Assembly: GCA_905480145.1 (NCBI GenBank)
Contig: CAJQPA010000011.1
Location: 1 to 64,000 of the forward strand
DNA: 64,000 nt
Source of the DNA: an uncultured Flavobacteriales bacterium
GTDB taxonomy: Bacteria > Bacteroidota > Bacteroidia > Flavobacteriales_D > Crocinitomicaceae
Direction of reading: 5' to 3'
Below the pieces are notes generated by a model. That model saw only the letters and a program-made list of their open reading frames with translations, searched no databases and was not told where the DNA came from. Both the position numbers and the translations under genes were made by a program. Of the stretch, positions 24,722-34,471 are shown piece by piece (the first letter of the stretch is position 1; each line of letters begins with the position of its first letter).

Positions 24722-25828
24722 TTAACGCTCCTTCCTTCTGTCCTTTTTTTCACTGATAGCCAACGGGTTCACATTTACCTCTTTCTCCATTAAATGCGTT
24801 CGAAAAACATCGACAGCTAAATAAATTGCATTTCTCATAGAGTCCCCCGATGCTTTGTTCTGACCAACAATATCATAAGCTGTTCCATGATCCGGAGAAG
24901 TTCTAATGATTGGTAAGCCGGCAGTGAAGTTCACCCCCTCATCAAAAGATAGAGCCTTGAAGGCAGACAATCCTTGGTCGTGATACATTGCTAAAACCCC
25001 ATCGTATTGAGACCTCGCTGAAGAACCGAAAAAGCCATCCGCAGGAAAAGGACCAAATGCCATAATTCCTTCATTGTTTGCTTTTGAAATAGCGGGATGA
25101 ATGGATTCATTTTCTTCCGCTCCCATTTTTCCATTTTCACCAGCATGAGGATTCAATCCAAAAACAGCAATTTTTGGCTTTCGTATTCCAAAGTCTTTTT
25201 TCAAAGAACTGTTGAACGCTTTTAATTTATCCAATACCTTATCAGTAGTAACCGCGGCACTTACCTCTTTAATCGGAATATGGCTAGTCACCAACCCAAC
25301 TCTGAGTGTTGGGGAAATCATTAACATCAAGGCTTCTTCTTGACCGGCTAGGTCCGCTAAGTATTCCGTATGACCAGGAAATTTAAATCCTGATTTACCC
25401 ATTGCCTCTTTATTAATTGGTGACGTAACTAGTACATCAATTTTTCCAGAAGCTAAATCTTGGGTTGCTCTTTCTAATGATTCGAAAGCGTATTTACCAC
25501 CCTCAGCAGTTGCATTACCTAAATCAAATTTCAATTCATCTTTCCAGATATCTATCAAGTTAACGGCCTTAGACTTCGCCTTATCAGCAAACTCACAAAG
25601 AACATAACTAAAACTATTCTTTGACTCTTCATAGTTCATCCTTTTCTTGTGAAAAGAAAATACTTTAGATGAACCATAGATGACTGGAGTGCAGTCAAGC
25701 ATCATTCGACTATCTCCAAGGGCTTTCATTATGACTTCAGGACTAATTCCGTTCACATCACCAATTGAAATACCAACTTTCACATTAGGTCTTGAACTAG
25801 TCGAGACTCTTCCTTTCTCCTTATCCAT
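24722..25828 (-). CDS. pdxA: 4-hydroxythreonine-4-phosphate dehydrogenase PdxA
   Basis: Oxidises 4-phosphohydroxy-L-threonine in pyridoxal phosphate synthesis. 368 aa. Signatures: VGISIGDVNGISPEVIMK at the start, the metal ligand region FPGHTEYLADL, the second site GLNPHAGENG, and MYHDQGLSAFKALSFDEGVNFTAGLP. Its ATG overlaps the pepA stop by one base (TAATG), so it is translationally coupled to pepA. The C-terminal tail (EKKDRRKER) is strongly charged. Confidence 0.96.
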   Translation of the reverse strand: MDKEKGRVSTSSRPNVKVGISIGDVNGISPEVIMKALGDSRMMLDCTPVIYGSSKVFSFHKKRMNYEESKNSFSYVLCEFADKAKSKAVNLIDIWKDELKFDLGNATAEGGKYAFESLERATQDLASGKIDVLVTSPINKEAMGKSGFKFPGHTEYLADLAGQEEALMLMISPTLRVGLVTSHIPIKEVSAAVTTDKVLDKLKAFNSSLKKDFGIRKPKIAVFGLNPHAGENGKMGAEENESIHPAISKANNEGIMAFGPFPADGFFGSSARSQYDGVLAMYHDQGLSAFKALSFDEGVNFTAGLPIIRTSPDHGTAYDIVGQNKASGDSMRNAIYLAVDVFRTHLMEKEVNVNPLAISEKKDRRKER

Positions 25829-27219
25829 TATTTCATATTTTTAAAGAAGTTATACAACAGACGCACACCAACTCCTGAACCACCTCTAGTTCTATAGGCA
25901 GTTGTTTTATCCAACCAAGCTGGCCCCGCAATATCCATATGAACATATGGTGCCTCAACAAAGTTTTCCAAAAACTTTCCGGCAGTTATCATACCCGCTG
26001 TTGGCCCACCAAGATTCTTTAAGTCGGCAATAGGAGACTTCAATTCCTCACCATATTCTTCCCAAAAAGGAAAAGTCATTGTTCTTTCATGACAATCAAA
26101 ACCTGCTTGCTCTAGTTGATTAAAATAAGTTTGTTTTGCAGTACCCATAATGCATGTTGCGTGTTCTCCAACTGCCCTGTGCGCTGCGCCAGTTAAAGTA
26201 GCTGCATCAATTACTAATTCCGGGTCAAATTTCTTTGAATAGGTCAAGGCATCTGCCAAGATCATTCTTCCTTCTGCATCGGTATTTAAGACCTCTACAG
26301 TCAGCCCATTCAGCATCGTTACCACATCTCCAGGAGCATAAGCATTTAGGCCAGGACGATTATCTGTTGCAGGTATTAATGTTATGATATGAATTGGTAA
26401 ATCTTGTTTTGAGGCCAAATAAGTCGCTGCCATAACAGTCGCTGCACCACCCATGTCACTTTTCATGATATCCATAGAATTCGCGGTTGGCTTCAAACTT
26501 AACCCGCCCGTATCATATACAACACCCTTACCAACTAAAACAATCGGCTTCTTATTGATTGCGTTTTCAGGCTTATATTCTATGATTGAAAAAGTAGGAG
26601 GGTCAATTGAACCTTTATTGACAGCTAATAGGCCTCCCATTTTTAAGGCCTCAATTTGAGACTTCTCCAAAACAGTGACATTTAATTCAGCATCTAGCCC
26701 TAATGTTACTATTTCTTCAGCCAATTGTTCTGCTGTTAGAAAAGAAACAGGCTCATTCACCATATCTCTGGCCCAAAAAACTGCAGTAGTGATGTCAAAT
26801 AACTCTTCAATTAAATCATCTCCGAAAGCATCTTCCACTAACAAGTTCTCTAATTTAAATTCCTTCTTGTCAGCATCATTGAAATACTTCAAGAATTGAT
26901 AGCTTGATAAAAGAAAACCTTCTAATAAATCATATACTAAATCAGCTCCTCCTAAGAATGCGATTTCTTCAATCTCTTTATTTAAAAGCTGACGGACTTT
27001 TGCTCCAGCAACTCTGTTTTTCTCAGCGTCTTGATTAAATCTCACTAAAAAAACAGACCCAGATAAACTTGAAACTTCTTTGAAGTCCTCCTCCTGCTTT
27101 AAAAATGCATCAAAAAGAGATTTATCCTCTCCTGTCAATGTTGAAGAAACATTCTTTGAATTGCCTATAATTACTCTATGCTTGCACGTATTAAGTGTAT
27201 TGCTTTCTGTTAATTTCAT
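25828..27219 (-). CDS. pepA: leucyl aminopeptidase (M17)
   Basis: Two-metal cytosolic aminopeptidase that removes N-terminal residues from peptides. About 463 aa: a poorly conserved N-terminal macro-like domain and a catalytic M17 domain with GKGVVYDTGGLSLKP, the SDMGGAA metal-binding segment and the hallmark NTDAEGRMILADAL. The frame extends to TTG 27240, but ATG 27219 is 18 nt after a TAACTTTG box and preferred. Upstream partner of pdxA, coupled by TAATG. Confidence 0.95.
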   Translation of the reverse strand: MKLTESNTLNTCKHRVIIGNSKNVSSTLTGEDKSLFDAFLKQEEDFKEVSSLSGSVFLVRFNQDAEKNRVAGAKVRQLLNKEIEEIAFLGGADLVYDLLEGFLLSSYQFLKYFNDADKKEFKLENLLVEDAFGDDLIEELFDITTAVFWARDMVNEPVSFLTAEQLAEEIVTLGLDAELNVTVLEKSQIEALKMGGLLAVNKGSIDPPTFSIIEYKPENAINKKPIVLVGKGVVYDTGGLSLKPTANSMDIMKSDMGGAATVMAATYLASKQDLPIHIITLIPATDNRPGLNAYAPGDVVTMLNGLTVEVLNTDAEGRMILADALTYSKKFDPELVIDAATLTGAAHRAVGEHATCIMGTAKQTYFNQLEQAGFDCHERTMTFPFWEEYGEELKSPIADLKNLGGPTAGMITAGKFLENFVEAPYVHMDIAGPAWLDKTTAYRTRGGSGVGVRLLYNFFKNMK

Positions 27220-27237
27220 TTCCAAAATTTTGAACAA

Positions 27238-27245
27238 CAAAGTTA
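27238..27245 (-). promoter_or_regulatory. -7 box of pepA-pdxA (TAACTTTG)
   Basis: TAACTTTG on the reverse strand, 18 nt before the ATG at 27219. A TTG (27270-27272 complement) lies 24 nt upstream, slightly long for a -33 element. Confidence 0.5.
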
Positions 27246-27306
27246 ACTTTTATTCATTAAGAATCTTGGCAAAAAACCAGAAAAGGAAAAGTGGATTTAA
27301 AACTTA

Positions 27307-28251
27307 TCAATCTTGGAACAGTGTATATTGAAACGTCTCAATTTCCCGATATGGTTCTCCCATAACTCCGGACAATCTAGCGTGAACCAGACGAGAAGGT
27401 AGCTCATTAGAAAAATCAAAAGTGGACGTTCTTCTTAATAAAAAAACATTGTCATTAAATGTTGAGTCAACAAACCCAACACATGCTCCCGCATCATTAT
27501 AACTAATTGTTCGGCTCTTAGCAAATGGGAAATTGTCTTTTTCAAAGCCTAAAAAATGACCTTTCTTTGAATATTTAAATGAGGTTTTCTTTGCCTGATT
27601 CACTGTATTCTCCATGTAAAATGAATTCACTGGTGTTCCTGGGGGGCCTAAAACAACCAAATCTGCAGGGGTAGGGCTTAAAATAGAATCCAACGACAAT
27701 GCTCCCCAACCTTCTTTAAACAACATGTGGAATTTATAATCACCGGTTGCTTCACTTTTATAAACCAAATACTTTTCGCTGTATTCTATTTTTGTATACA
27801 ACTGGAATTGTTCTAATAAATCATTCACTTCTCCTGTGATTACTTCGGGTTTAGAGAAGCCATATTTATCTTGATCAATTTGATAATTAAATTGAACAGC
27901 GCCTAAACTAATGTATTCATAAAATTGTTCAATCTGAATATCTATGACCCTTCCGTTGGTGTCAAATGTATAATGGCGGACTTCTTTTGGAGTTAAATTT
28001 TCTATGGTAGAATCTTTTGAAGATCCATACATTTTGCGAGTAACCTGTTTAATTCTCTTCTCTCGGATCAACCCTTGATTGAACCAAATTGGAAAAGTAA
28101 TATCATTTTCATTTTCCGTAAACATCTGCTTCATATCGAAAACAAATGATTGGTGGATGATTTTGTTACGTTTCTTCTTATTCTTTGAAACATATGAACA
28201 TGAAAACAAGATTAAGGCAAACACAGGAAGAATAATGATGTTCTTTTGCAT
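27307..28251 (-). CDS. lipoprotein of unknown function
   Basis: Protein of 314 aa with signal sequence MQKNIIILPVFALILFSC, lipobox LFSC at residue 18, so a probable outer-membrane or periplasmic lipoprotein. The mature part is mixed beta-rich, with repeated strand-like stretches (RHYTFDTNGRVIDIQIEQFYEY) reminiscent of Bacteroidetes YD-like or wrapped beta proteins. No catalytic motif recognised. It precedes pepA on the same strand with an 87-nt gap but pepA has its own promoter. Divergent from ygiQ. Confidence 0.65.
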   Translation of the reverse strand: MQKNIIILPVFALILFSCSYVSKNKKKRNKIIHQSFVFDMKQMFTENENDITFPIWFNQGLIREKRIKQVTRKMYGSSKDSTIENLTPKEVRHYTFDTNGRVIDIQIEQFYEYISLGAVQFNYQIDQDKYGFSKPEVITGEVNDLLEQFQLYTKIEYSEKYLVYKSEATGDYKFHMLFKEGWGALSLDSILSPTPADLVVLGPPGTPVNSFYMENTVNQAKKTSFKYSKKGHFLGFEKDNFPFAKSRTISYNDAGACVGFVDSTFNDNVFLLRRTSTFDFSNELPSRLVHARLSGVMGEPYREIETFQYTLFQD

Positions 28252-28361
28252 ACTGAGTAAAGATAGACAATCTCTTTGAAAAAGAACACCTTGCTATCAT
28301 GACTATATTAACTCCAAAAATCATACACCTTAATTAAATCAAATACTAAAACGAAATTCTC

Positions 28362-28369
28362 TACCTTTG
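28362..28369 (+). promoter_or_regulatory. -7 box (TACCTTTG), 4 nt from the ygiQ ATG
   Basis: TACCTTTG matches TAnnTTTG and only CACT separates it from the ATG at 28374. Transcription would start at the ATG itself. No exact -33 TTG is visible. Confidence 0.5.
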
Positions 28370-28373
28370 CACT

Positions 28374-30260
28374 ATGTATAATGATCGTCCTATAACAGAT
28401 TGGTTGCCAATCACAAAAAAAGACCTTGAGAAAAGAGGTTTTAGTAATGTTGATGTTGTGTTGATTTCTGGGGATGCTTATGTTGACCATCCTTCATTTG
28501 GAACAGCCGTTGTTGGCCGTATCATTGAAGATGAAGGATTCACCGTTGCAATTGTTGCACAACCGAACTGGCAAGATGATTTGAGGGATTTTAAGAAATT
28601 CGGAAAACCCAATTATTTTTTTGGAGTTACTGCAGGTTGCATGGATTCCATGGTTAATCATTATACGGCTAATAAACGATTACGATCAACAGATGCTTAT
28701 ACTCCCGGTGGAGAAGCGGGATTTAGGCCTGATTATGCCACTGAAACCTATTCTAAAATTTTAAAAGAAATATATCCTGACGTTCCTGTATTGATTGGTG
28801 GAATTGAAGCTTCTTTAAGACGTGTTACGCATTATGATTATTGGTCCAATGCGTTAAAACCCTCTATTCTTGTTGACTCCAAAGCAGACATGTTGGTATA
28901 TGGAATGGGAGACCAGCCCTTAAGAGAGATTTTAAAACTCTTAAAGAAAGGAGTACCATTTGAAGGTTTAAGGACTTTGAAACAAGTTGCCTTCTTGCAA
29001 AAAACAGAAAACGCTTTACCCAAGAACAAGAACTGGAACGATTTAGAATTATCTAGCCATGAAGTGTGTTTAGAGGATAAAATAAAATTTGCAGCAAATT
29101 TCAAAACAATTGAAGTTGAATCCAATAAGTGGAGAGCAGATAGGATTATTCAAAAAGTTGGAGAGCAAACATTAGTCATCAACCCTCCTTACAAGACAAT
29201 GACCGAGAAAGAAATTGACACTTCTTTTGACCTTCCTTATACGAGAATGCCGCACCCTAAATATCAAAAAAGAGGTGCGATTCCAGCGTATGACATGATT
29301 AAGTTTTCTGTTAACATGCATCGTGGCTGTTTTGGGGGTTGCAGTTTTTGCACCATTTCTGCTCACCAAGGAAAGTTTATCGCTTCTCGAAGCGAGAAAT
29401 CTATTATGGCTGAAGTCGACGAAGTAGTTAAGCATCCAGAATTTAAAGGTTATTTATCTGATATTGGTGGGCCTTCTGCCAACATGTATAAAATGAAAGG
29501 AAAGGATGAAAGTATTTGTGAGAAATGTGTGAGTCCAAGTTGCATACATCCGGTAATTTGTAGCAACCTTGATACTTCCCATAAGCCTTTAACGAACTTG
29601 TACAAAAAGGTGGATGCCCATCCTGAAGTAAAGAAAGCATTTGTAGGATCTGGAATCCGGTATGATTTATTGGTTGATGATTTCAATAAGAATAATGATG
29701 ATGGAAATCACGAAGAGTATATTGAACAATTAGTAAAACATCATATTAGTGGCCGTTTGAAAGTTGCACCAGAGCACACGTCTGATGCAACTCTTAAAGT
29801 GATGCGAAAACCTTCTTTTAAATATTTCCACAAATTCAAAGAGAAGTACGATATCATCTCTGAAAAGCATGGACTGAAACAACCTCTTATTCCATATTTC
29901 ATTTCTTCCCACCCAGGCTGTGAAAGTGAAGATATGGCAAACCTAGCGGTTGAAACTAAAGATATGGGGTTTCAATTGGAGCAAGTACAGGATTTTACTC
30001 CAACTCCTATGACGGTTGCAACTGTTATTTATTATAGCGGGGTACATCCATATACGCTAAAGCCATACAAAACAGTAAAGAAAAAAGAGGACAAGCTGAA
30101 TCAGCGTCGCTTCTTTTTTTGGTACAAACGTGAGAACCATGAATATATTAAGACTTCTTTGAGAAAAGCAGACAGAATGGATTTAGCGGAAAAATTATTA
30201 GGTCCAAAAGCACAAGATCGACAAGTTCCGAAATGGTTAAAAGAAAGAAGGAAAAAGTAA
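28374..30260 (+). CDS. ygiQ: YgiQ family radical SAM protein
   Basis: Radical SAM protein of 628 aa in the YgiQ (UPF0313) family, whose substrate is not established. An N-terminal B12-binding-like region (GDAYVDHPSFG, GGIEASLRRVTHYDYW) precedes the SAM core, with the cluster motif RGCFGGCSFC near residue 320. A second Cys-rich segment (SICEKCVSPSCIHPVIC) is inserted after it. The C-terminal part ends with LGPKAQDRQVPKWLKERRKK. No other ATG would keep the conserved N-terminus, so the start at 28374 is firm. Divergent from the lipoprotein gene and apparently monocistronic. Confidence 0.93.
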   Translation: MYNDRPITDWLPITKKDLEKRGFSNVDVVLISGDAYVDHPSFGTAVVGRIIEDEGFTVAIVAQPNWQDDLRDFKKFGKPNYFFGVTAGCMDSMVNHYTANKRLRSTDAYTPGGEAGFRPDYATETYSKILKEIYPDVPVLIGGIEASLRRVTHYDYWSNALKPSILVDSKADMLVYGMGDQPLREILKLLKKGVPFEGLRTLKQVAFLQKTENALPKNKNWNDLELSSHEVCLEDKIKFAANFKTIEVESNKWRADRIIQKVGEQTLVINPPYKTMTEKEIDTSFDLPYTRMPHPKYQKRGAIPAYDMIKFSVNMHRGCFGGCSFCTISAHQGKFIASRSEKSIMAEVDEVVKHPEFKGYLSDIGGPSANMYKMKGKDESICEKCVSPSCIHPVICSNLDTSHKPLTNLYKKVDAHPEVKKAFVGSGIRYDLLVDDFNKNNDDGNHEEYIEQLVKHHISGRLKVAPEHTSDATLKVMRKPSFKYFHKFKEKYDIISEKHGLKQPLIPYFISSHPGCESEDMANLAVETKDMGFQLEQVQDFTPTPMTVATVIYYSGVHPYTLKPYKTVKKKEDKLNQRRFFFWYKRENHEYIKTSLRKADRMDLAEKLLGPKAQDRQVPKWLKERRKK

Positions 30261-30378
30261 AAACTCCTGTATCTCTTATGATTTCTACTACTCAGGTTTA
30301 GCTATAAATTAATATTAAATTTCGTTTTTTTGAAGCCTAGTTAGAATTCCGTATATTCGTAACTTCAAACTAATCAAC

Positions 30379-33300
30379 GTGATAAAACTACAACTAACAC
30401 TTGCATTCGCAATTGTCTTCTCTCTTTTTGGGAATTCTCAATCTGCTTTTCAAACTGCATATACTAACCATTCAAATGTTCCTGCAGGACTTTTAGAAGC
30501 CGTAGCTTGGAATAATACGCACATGGTTCATTTACAAAATGCTCCAGAATCTTGTTCTGGACTACCAGTTGCCTATGGAATTATGGGATTACACGATGAT
30601 GGTAAAAATTATTTCATCGAAAATGGAGCTATTGTCGCAACTTTATCTGGTGTAACTGTTGATGAACAAAAATTGAACGCAGACAATCAAATCAATGCTT
30701 ACGCTAAAGCTTTTGATTATTTAATGGAGATTCGAATAAATGAGGGTGAATTTTTGAATGATGGAAAAACAATTCGAACTGTATTGCATCAATTGAGCGA
30801 AATCCCGGATTCTGGAGTTGTGAATTTATTGGCTCGAGACATTCAAGTTTATTCTGTTTTGAAATTTATGAATTCTGAAGAAAAAGCTTCTTTACATAGT
30901 TTCAATGTCCAAAACTTCAATTTGCCTGAGGTCTTTGGGGAAGCAAATTTTGCTGTTCTGTCTAGCGAAAAAATACGATTCATGCCTGAAGGAATTCTTT
31001 CCGACAACAATCAACTTTATACTGCTGTAACATCTAAATCTACAGAATTCGGCCCGGCGATATGGAACCCGGCTCCATCCTGTAATTATAGTTCAAGAAA
31101 TGGTACCCCAATATCATCCATTACAATTCATACTATTCAAGGTACCTATGCTGGTGCAATTTCATGGGCTCAAAATTGCAATTCAAATGTTTCGTACCAT
31201 TATGTTATTCGTTCTTCCGACGGACAGGTCACACAAATGGTTTTAGAGGGTGATAAGGCATGGCATGTAGGTAGCGAGAATCCGTATACAATCGGATACG
31301 AACATGATGGTTACGTTGATGACATTTCATGGCTAACAGATCCTTTGTATAATAGTTCAGCAGAATTAAGTCGAGATGTTGTAAACAGTGGTTACGGAAT
31401 TCCATCATTGAGAACATATTTTGGTGCTTCCTCGGCAGGAACAAACACACTAGGCGGATGCACAAAAATTAAAGGACATCAGCATTATCCTAATTCTACG
31501 CACACTGATCCGGGAATCAATTGGGACTGGGAACGCTATTATCGCCTAATTAATGACAACCCCTTAATTACAACAGTTTCATCCACAGCAAATTTTTACG
31601 ATACCGGAGGAAACACTGGGACATATCAAGATGATGAACGTGAACTTTGGCTCTTCCAGCCTACTGGAGCTACAAATGTTACATTGAGCTTTATTACCTT
31701 TGACATTGAACAAGATTGGGATTTCCTTTTCATATATGATGGTGAAACTATTGATGCCCCTTTAATTGGCACGTATACTGGAACAACGATTCCTAGTTCA
31801 ATAACCTCAACTGGCAATTCACTTTTAGTTGAATTTAGAAGTGATTGCGCTACAATATCCGAAGGTTGGGAGGCAATGGTAACGGCTACAATTCCACCAC
31901 CTACACCACCTGCAAATGATGATTGCGTAGGAAGTATAAGTTTAATAGTGAATGGTGATGATCTGTGTGGAAGTATTACTTCAGGGAGTATCTACGCAGC
32001 GACAGCTTCCAATGAGGATAGTCTTTCATGCGGTGGAACAGAAAATGATGATGTTTGGTATTCTTTCGTTGCTGTTGCAAATCAACATTCAATAGATATC
32101 CAAAACATTATTGGGTCTACAACTGATTTACATCATTCTGTGTGGGAAGGAAGTTGTAATTCTTTGGAACTCTTTCCAGGTTCTTGCTCTGATGAAAATT
32201 CGAGTGTTGCCAACTCTTTAGTTCCTGGTAACACCTATTATGTGCGAGTTAACACCAACTTACCTGCCAATCAACAAAATACTAGCTTTGATATTTGCAT
32301 TGGAACCCTAGCAGTTATTCCTGACATTGATACGATCCAACCAATCACCCAAATAATTGGAGCTTCACCTTGGCAAACAAATGATTTTTCTGTTAATTTC
32401 ACAGACACAGATGATACTGCAGTATCGGATAAATTTTATTTGGTTGCTGAAAAAACTAGTTCAGAAACATCTTGGCACTCAAACGGAAACGCAGGATTTG
32501 TATCAGAAGAATTTGGAGATAATTCAAGTAATTGGCTACCTATTACGGGCAGCTATATATTGAATGGAGGGAAGTTTATATTCTCGGATGTAACAGAACA
32601 AAACTCCAATACTTACTTGTCTATTTCGCAAACAAACACAAACAATTATCTGTATGAGTGGGATCAAAAAATAACGAGTAGTGAAAGTAATCAGCGAGCA
32701 GGAATTCATTTCTTTTGTGATAATCCAAACTTAAGTAATCGCGGCAACTCATATTTCGTTTATCTGAGAGAAAATGATAACGCTGTTGAAATTTTATCTG
32801 TCGATAATGATGTTTTCAACTCAGAATCTTCTGTTTCGCAGACTATTAATGTGGGTGAAACATACAACTGTAAAGTGCTATTTAATCCAAGTTCTGGAAA
32901 AATTAAGGTTTTCATTAATAATGTTTTCATTTCAGAATGGACTGATTCCACACCACTAATTTCAGGTGGGTTTATTTCATTAAGAACAGGTGGATGTGCC
33001 GCTGAATTTGACAACGTTCGTGTTTATAAATCCAGAGGGAATTTAGCAAACATTATAACTTCAGGAGTCAATGGTGAAATGCGGATCGAAAGTATCAATG
33101 CTGTTCCATCAGGTTCTGTTCGTTCAATTGTTTTGGATAGCGCAAACAATTGGTCTAACATAGATTTTGAAACATACTTATTAGACTTTTCAGTCCCTGA
33201 GATGATAGGGTTAAATGATGGTCCATCTGCGGACATCGATACTTTTGCTATTTCAACACTCCAAGGCAATTGGGATTTTCAAGATCCTCACTCTTTTATT

Positions 33301-33756
33301 CAGTCTTATGAAGTCGCAATAGGAACACTTCCAACTTTAGATGATATCTATCCTTGGACAAGTAATAGTATATCTCCTGCCCTCTCAACAGTCTTGAATA
33401 ACCCAATTCATAATGAAACCTACTATATTTCTATCAGAGCATTGAACAATGCCGGATTGGTGAGTGAATTTACTTCTGACGGGCAAATTTACCTTGCTGA
33501 TTTAGCGGTAAATGATATAAATAACGAATTAATTCATCTTCAATTATTTCCAAACCCTTCTTCGGAATTTATCACGATAGAAGGAAACACAGAAACGCTT
33601 TCATTGATTTTATATGACTCGAAAGGTAAAGTGTGTATTCATCAAACAATTGAAGCCGGTGAGAAAATAAATATTTCTGCATTGGATCGAGGACACTATT
33701 CAGTTTTAGTCTCAACGAATAATTACTTATCAGTTAAATCTTTGGTTATAGAATAA
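30379..33756 (+). CDS. secreted N-acetylmuramoyl-L-alanine amidase with CUB and T9SS sorting domain
   Basis: Exported protein of 1125 aa, GTG start, signal peptide to about residue 22. Order of domains: an N-terminal helical region (about 25-210); Amidase_2/PGRP domain (about 240-390) with zinc ligands His in ITIHTIQG and His in KGHQHYPNSTHTDPG, and the YEHDG acid; a CUB-like domain (about 400-510); a Cys-containing beta domain (PPANDDCVGS...); a LamG-like region (about 710-890); and a C-terminal type IX sorting domain (LFPNPSSEFITIEG... to end). It should cut muropeptides outside the cell and be surface-bound or released by T9SS. Possible roles are predation, turnover or defence. Confidence 0.9.
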   Translation: MIKLQLTLAFAIVFSLFGNSQSAFQTAYTNHSNVPAGLLEAVAWNNTHMVHLQNAPESCSGLPVAYGIMGLHDDGKNYFIENGAIVATLSGVTVDEQKLNADNQINAYAKAFDYLMEIRINEGEFLNDGKTIRTVLHQLSEIPDSGVVNLLARDIQVYSVLKFMNSEEKASLHSFNVQNFNLPEVFGEANFAVLSSEKIRFMPEGILSDNNQLYTAVTSKSTEFGPAIWNPAPSCNYSSRNGTPISSITIHTIQGTYAGAISWAQNCNSNVSYHYVIRSSDGQVTQMVLEGDKAWHVGSENPYTIGYEHDGYVDDISWLTDPLYNSSAELSRDVVNSGYGIPSLRTYFGASSAGTNTLGGCTKIKGHQHYPNSTHTDPGINWDWERYYRLINDNPLITTVSSTANFYDTGGNTGTYQDDERELWLFQPTGATNVTLSFITFDIEQDWDFLFIYDGETIDAPLIGTYTGTTIPSSITSTGNSLLVEFRSDCATISEGWEAMVTATIPPPTPPANDDCVGSISLIVNGDDLCGSITSGSIYAATASNEDSLSCGGTENDDVWYSFVAVANQHSIDIQNIIGSTTDLHHSVWEGSCNSLELFPGSCSDENSSVANSLVPGNTYYVRVNTNLPANQQNTSFDICIGTLAVIPDIDTIQPITQIIGASPWQTNDFSVNFTDTDDTAVSDKFYLVAEKTSSETSWHSNGNAGFVSEEFGDNSSNWLPITGSYILNGGKFIFSDVTEQNSNTYLSISQTNTNNYLYEWDQKITSSESNQRAGIHFFCDNPNLSNRGNSYFVYLRENDNAVEILSVDNDVFNSESSVSQTINVGETYNCKVLFNPSSGKIKVFINNVFISEWTDSTPLISGGFISLRTGGCAAEFDNVRVYKSRGNLANIITSGVNGEMRIESINAVPSGSVRSIVLDSANNWSNIDFETYLLDFSVPEMIGLNDGPSADIDTFAISTLQGNWDFQDPHSFIQSYEVAIGTLPTLDDIYPWTSNSISPALSTVLNNPIHNETYYISIRALNNAGLVSEFTSDGQIYLADLAVNDINNELIHLQLFPNPSSEFITIEGNTETLSLILYDSKGKVCIHQTIEAGEKINISALDRGHYSVLVSTNNYLSVKSLVIE

Positions 33757-33776
33757 CTACAAAATATTTTTACATC

Positions 33777-33807
33777 AAAAAGGGTTGTCCAATGGACAAC
33801 CCTTTTT
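33777..33807. terminator. bidirectional terminator between the amidase gene and rplY
   Basis: AAAAGGGTTGTCC pairs with GGACAACCCTTTT around an AAT loop; T runs flank it on both strands. It lies between convergent genes and can serve both. Confidence 0.92.
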
Positions 33808-33830
33808 TTAATTTGAATAAAACCGTTTGG

Positions 33831-34457
33831 TTAAGATTCAGCTCCTTCTTCAGTTGCTGCATCATCTCCTTCAGCTTCTTCGTCTTCTGTCTCTTCGTCT
33901 TCATCAACAGCACCTCTTGCCATTTTAACACCAAGAACAACTGCAGAAGCAGGCTCTCTAAACTCAACTCCACTTAAATCAATATCCGAAACACGAATAG
34001 ATTCTCCGATACGCAATGAAGCTACATCAAGAGTAATTGAATCTGGAAGATCTCCTGGCAATCCTGTTACTCTTAACTTTCTGTATGGTTGTCTAAGTTT
34101 ACCCCCGTTCATAACACCGATTGGAGCTCCAGTCGTTAAAACAGGAAGGCTTACCTTAACTGGTTTTTTGTCATTTAATTCAAGAAAGTCAACATGCATT
34201 GGCTTATCCTTAACAGGGTGCATTTGCAAATCCTGGATAATTGCCATCGCTGTTTTTCCTCCTTCGATAGAAATCTCTACTTGAAAAACATCTGGAGAGA
34301 AAACTAATTTCTCAACATCTACTGATCTTACAGAAAAGTGAGTCTGCTCACCTTGTCCGTATAATACACATGGAACTCTTCCTTCTTTTCTCAAAGCAGA
34401 AACATCCTTTTTCCCTACGTTCGCTCTTAACGAACCGCTCAATTGCGCTTTTTTCAT
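33831..34457 (-). CDS. rplY: 50S ribosomal protein L25/Ctc, long form
   Basis: 5S rRNA-binding protein of the large subunit, in the CTC form with an extra C-terminal domain. 208 aa: the L25 domain (about 1-95, with LYGQGEQTHFSV) followed by the TL5 beta domain and a very acidic tail (GAVDEDEETEDEEAEGDD). It lies 14 nt after prs and ends at the bidirectional terminator. The prs-rplY pair is common in the phylum. Confidence 0.96.
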   Translation of the reverse strand: MKKAQLSGSLRANVGKKDVSALRKEGRVPCVLYGQGEQTHFSVRSVDVEKLVFSPDVFQVEISIEGGKTAMAIIQDLQMHPVKDKPMHVDFLELNDKKPVKVSLPVLTTGAPIGVMNGGKLRQPYRKLRVTGLPGDLPDSITLDVASLRIGESIRVSDIDLSGVEFREPASAVVLGVKMARGAVDEDEETEDEEAEGDDAATEEGAES

Positions 34458-34471
34458 TGTTTAACTATTTA

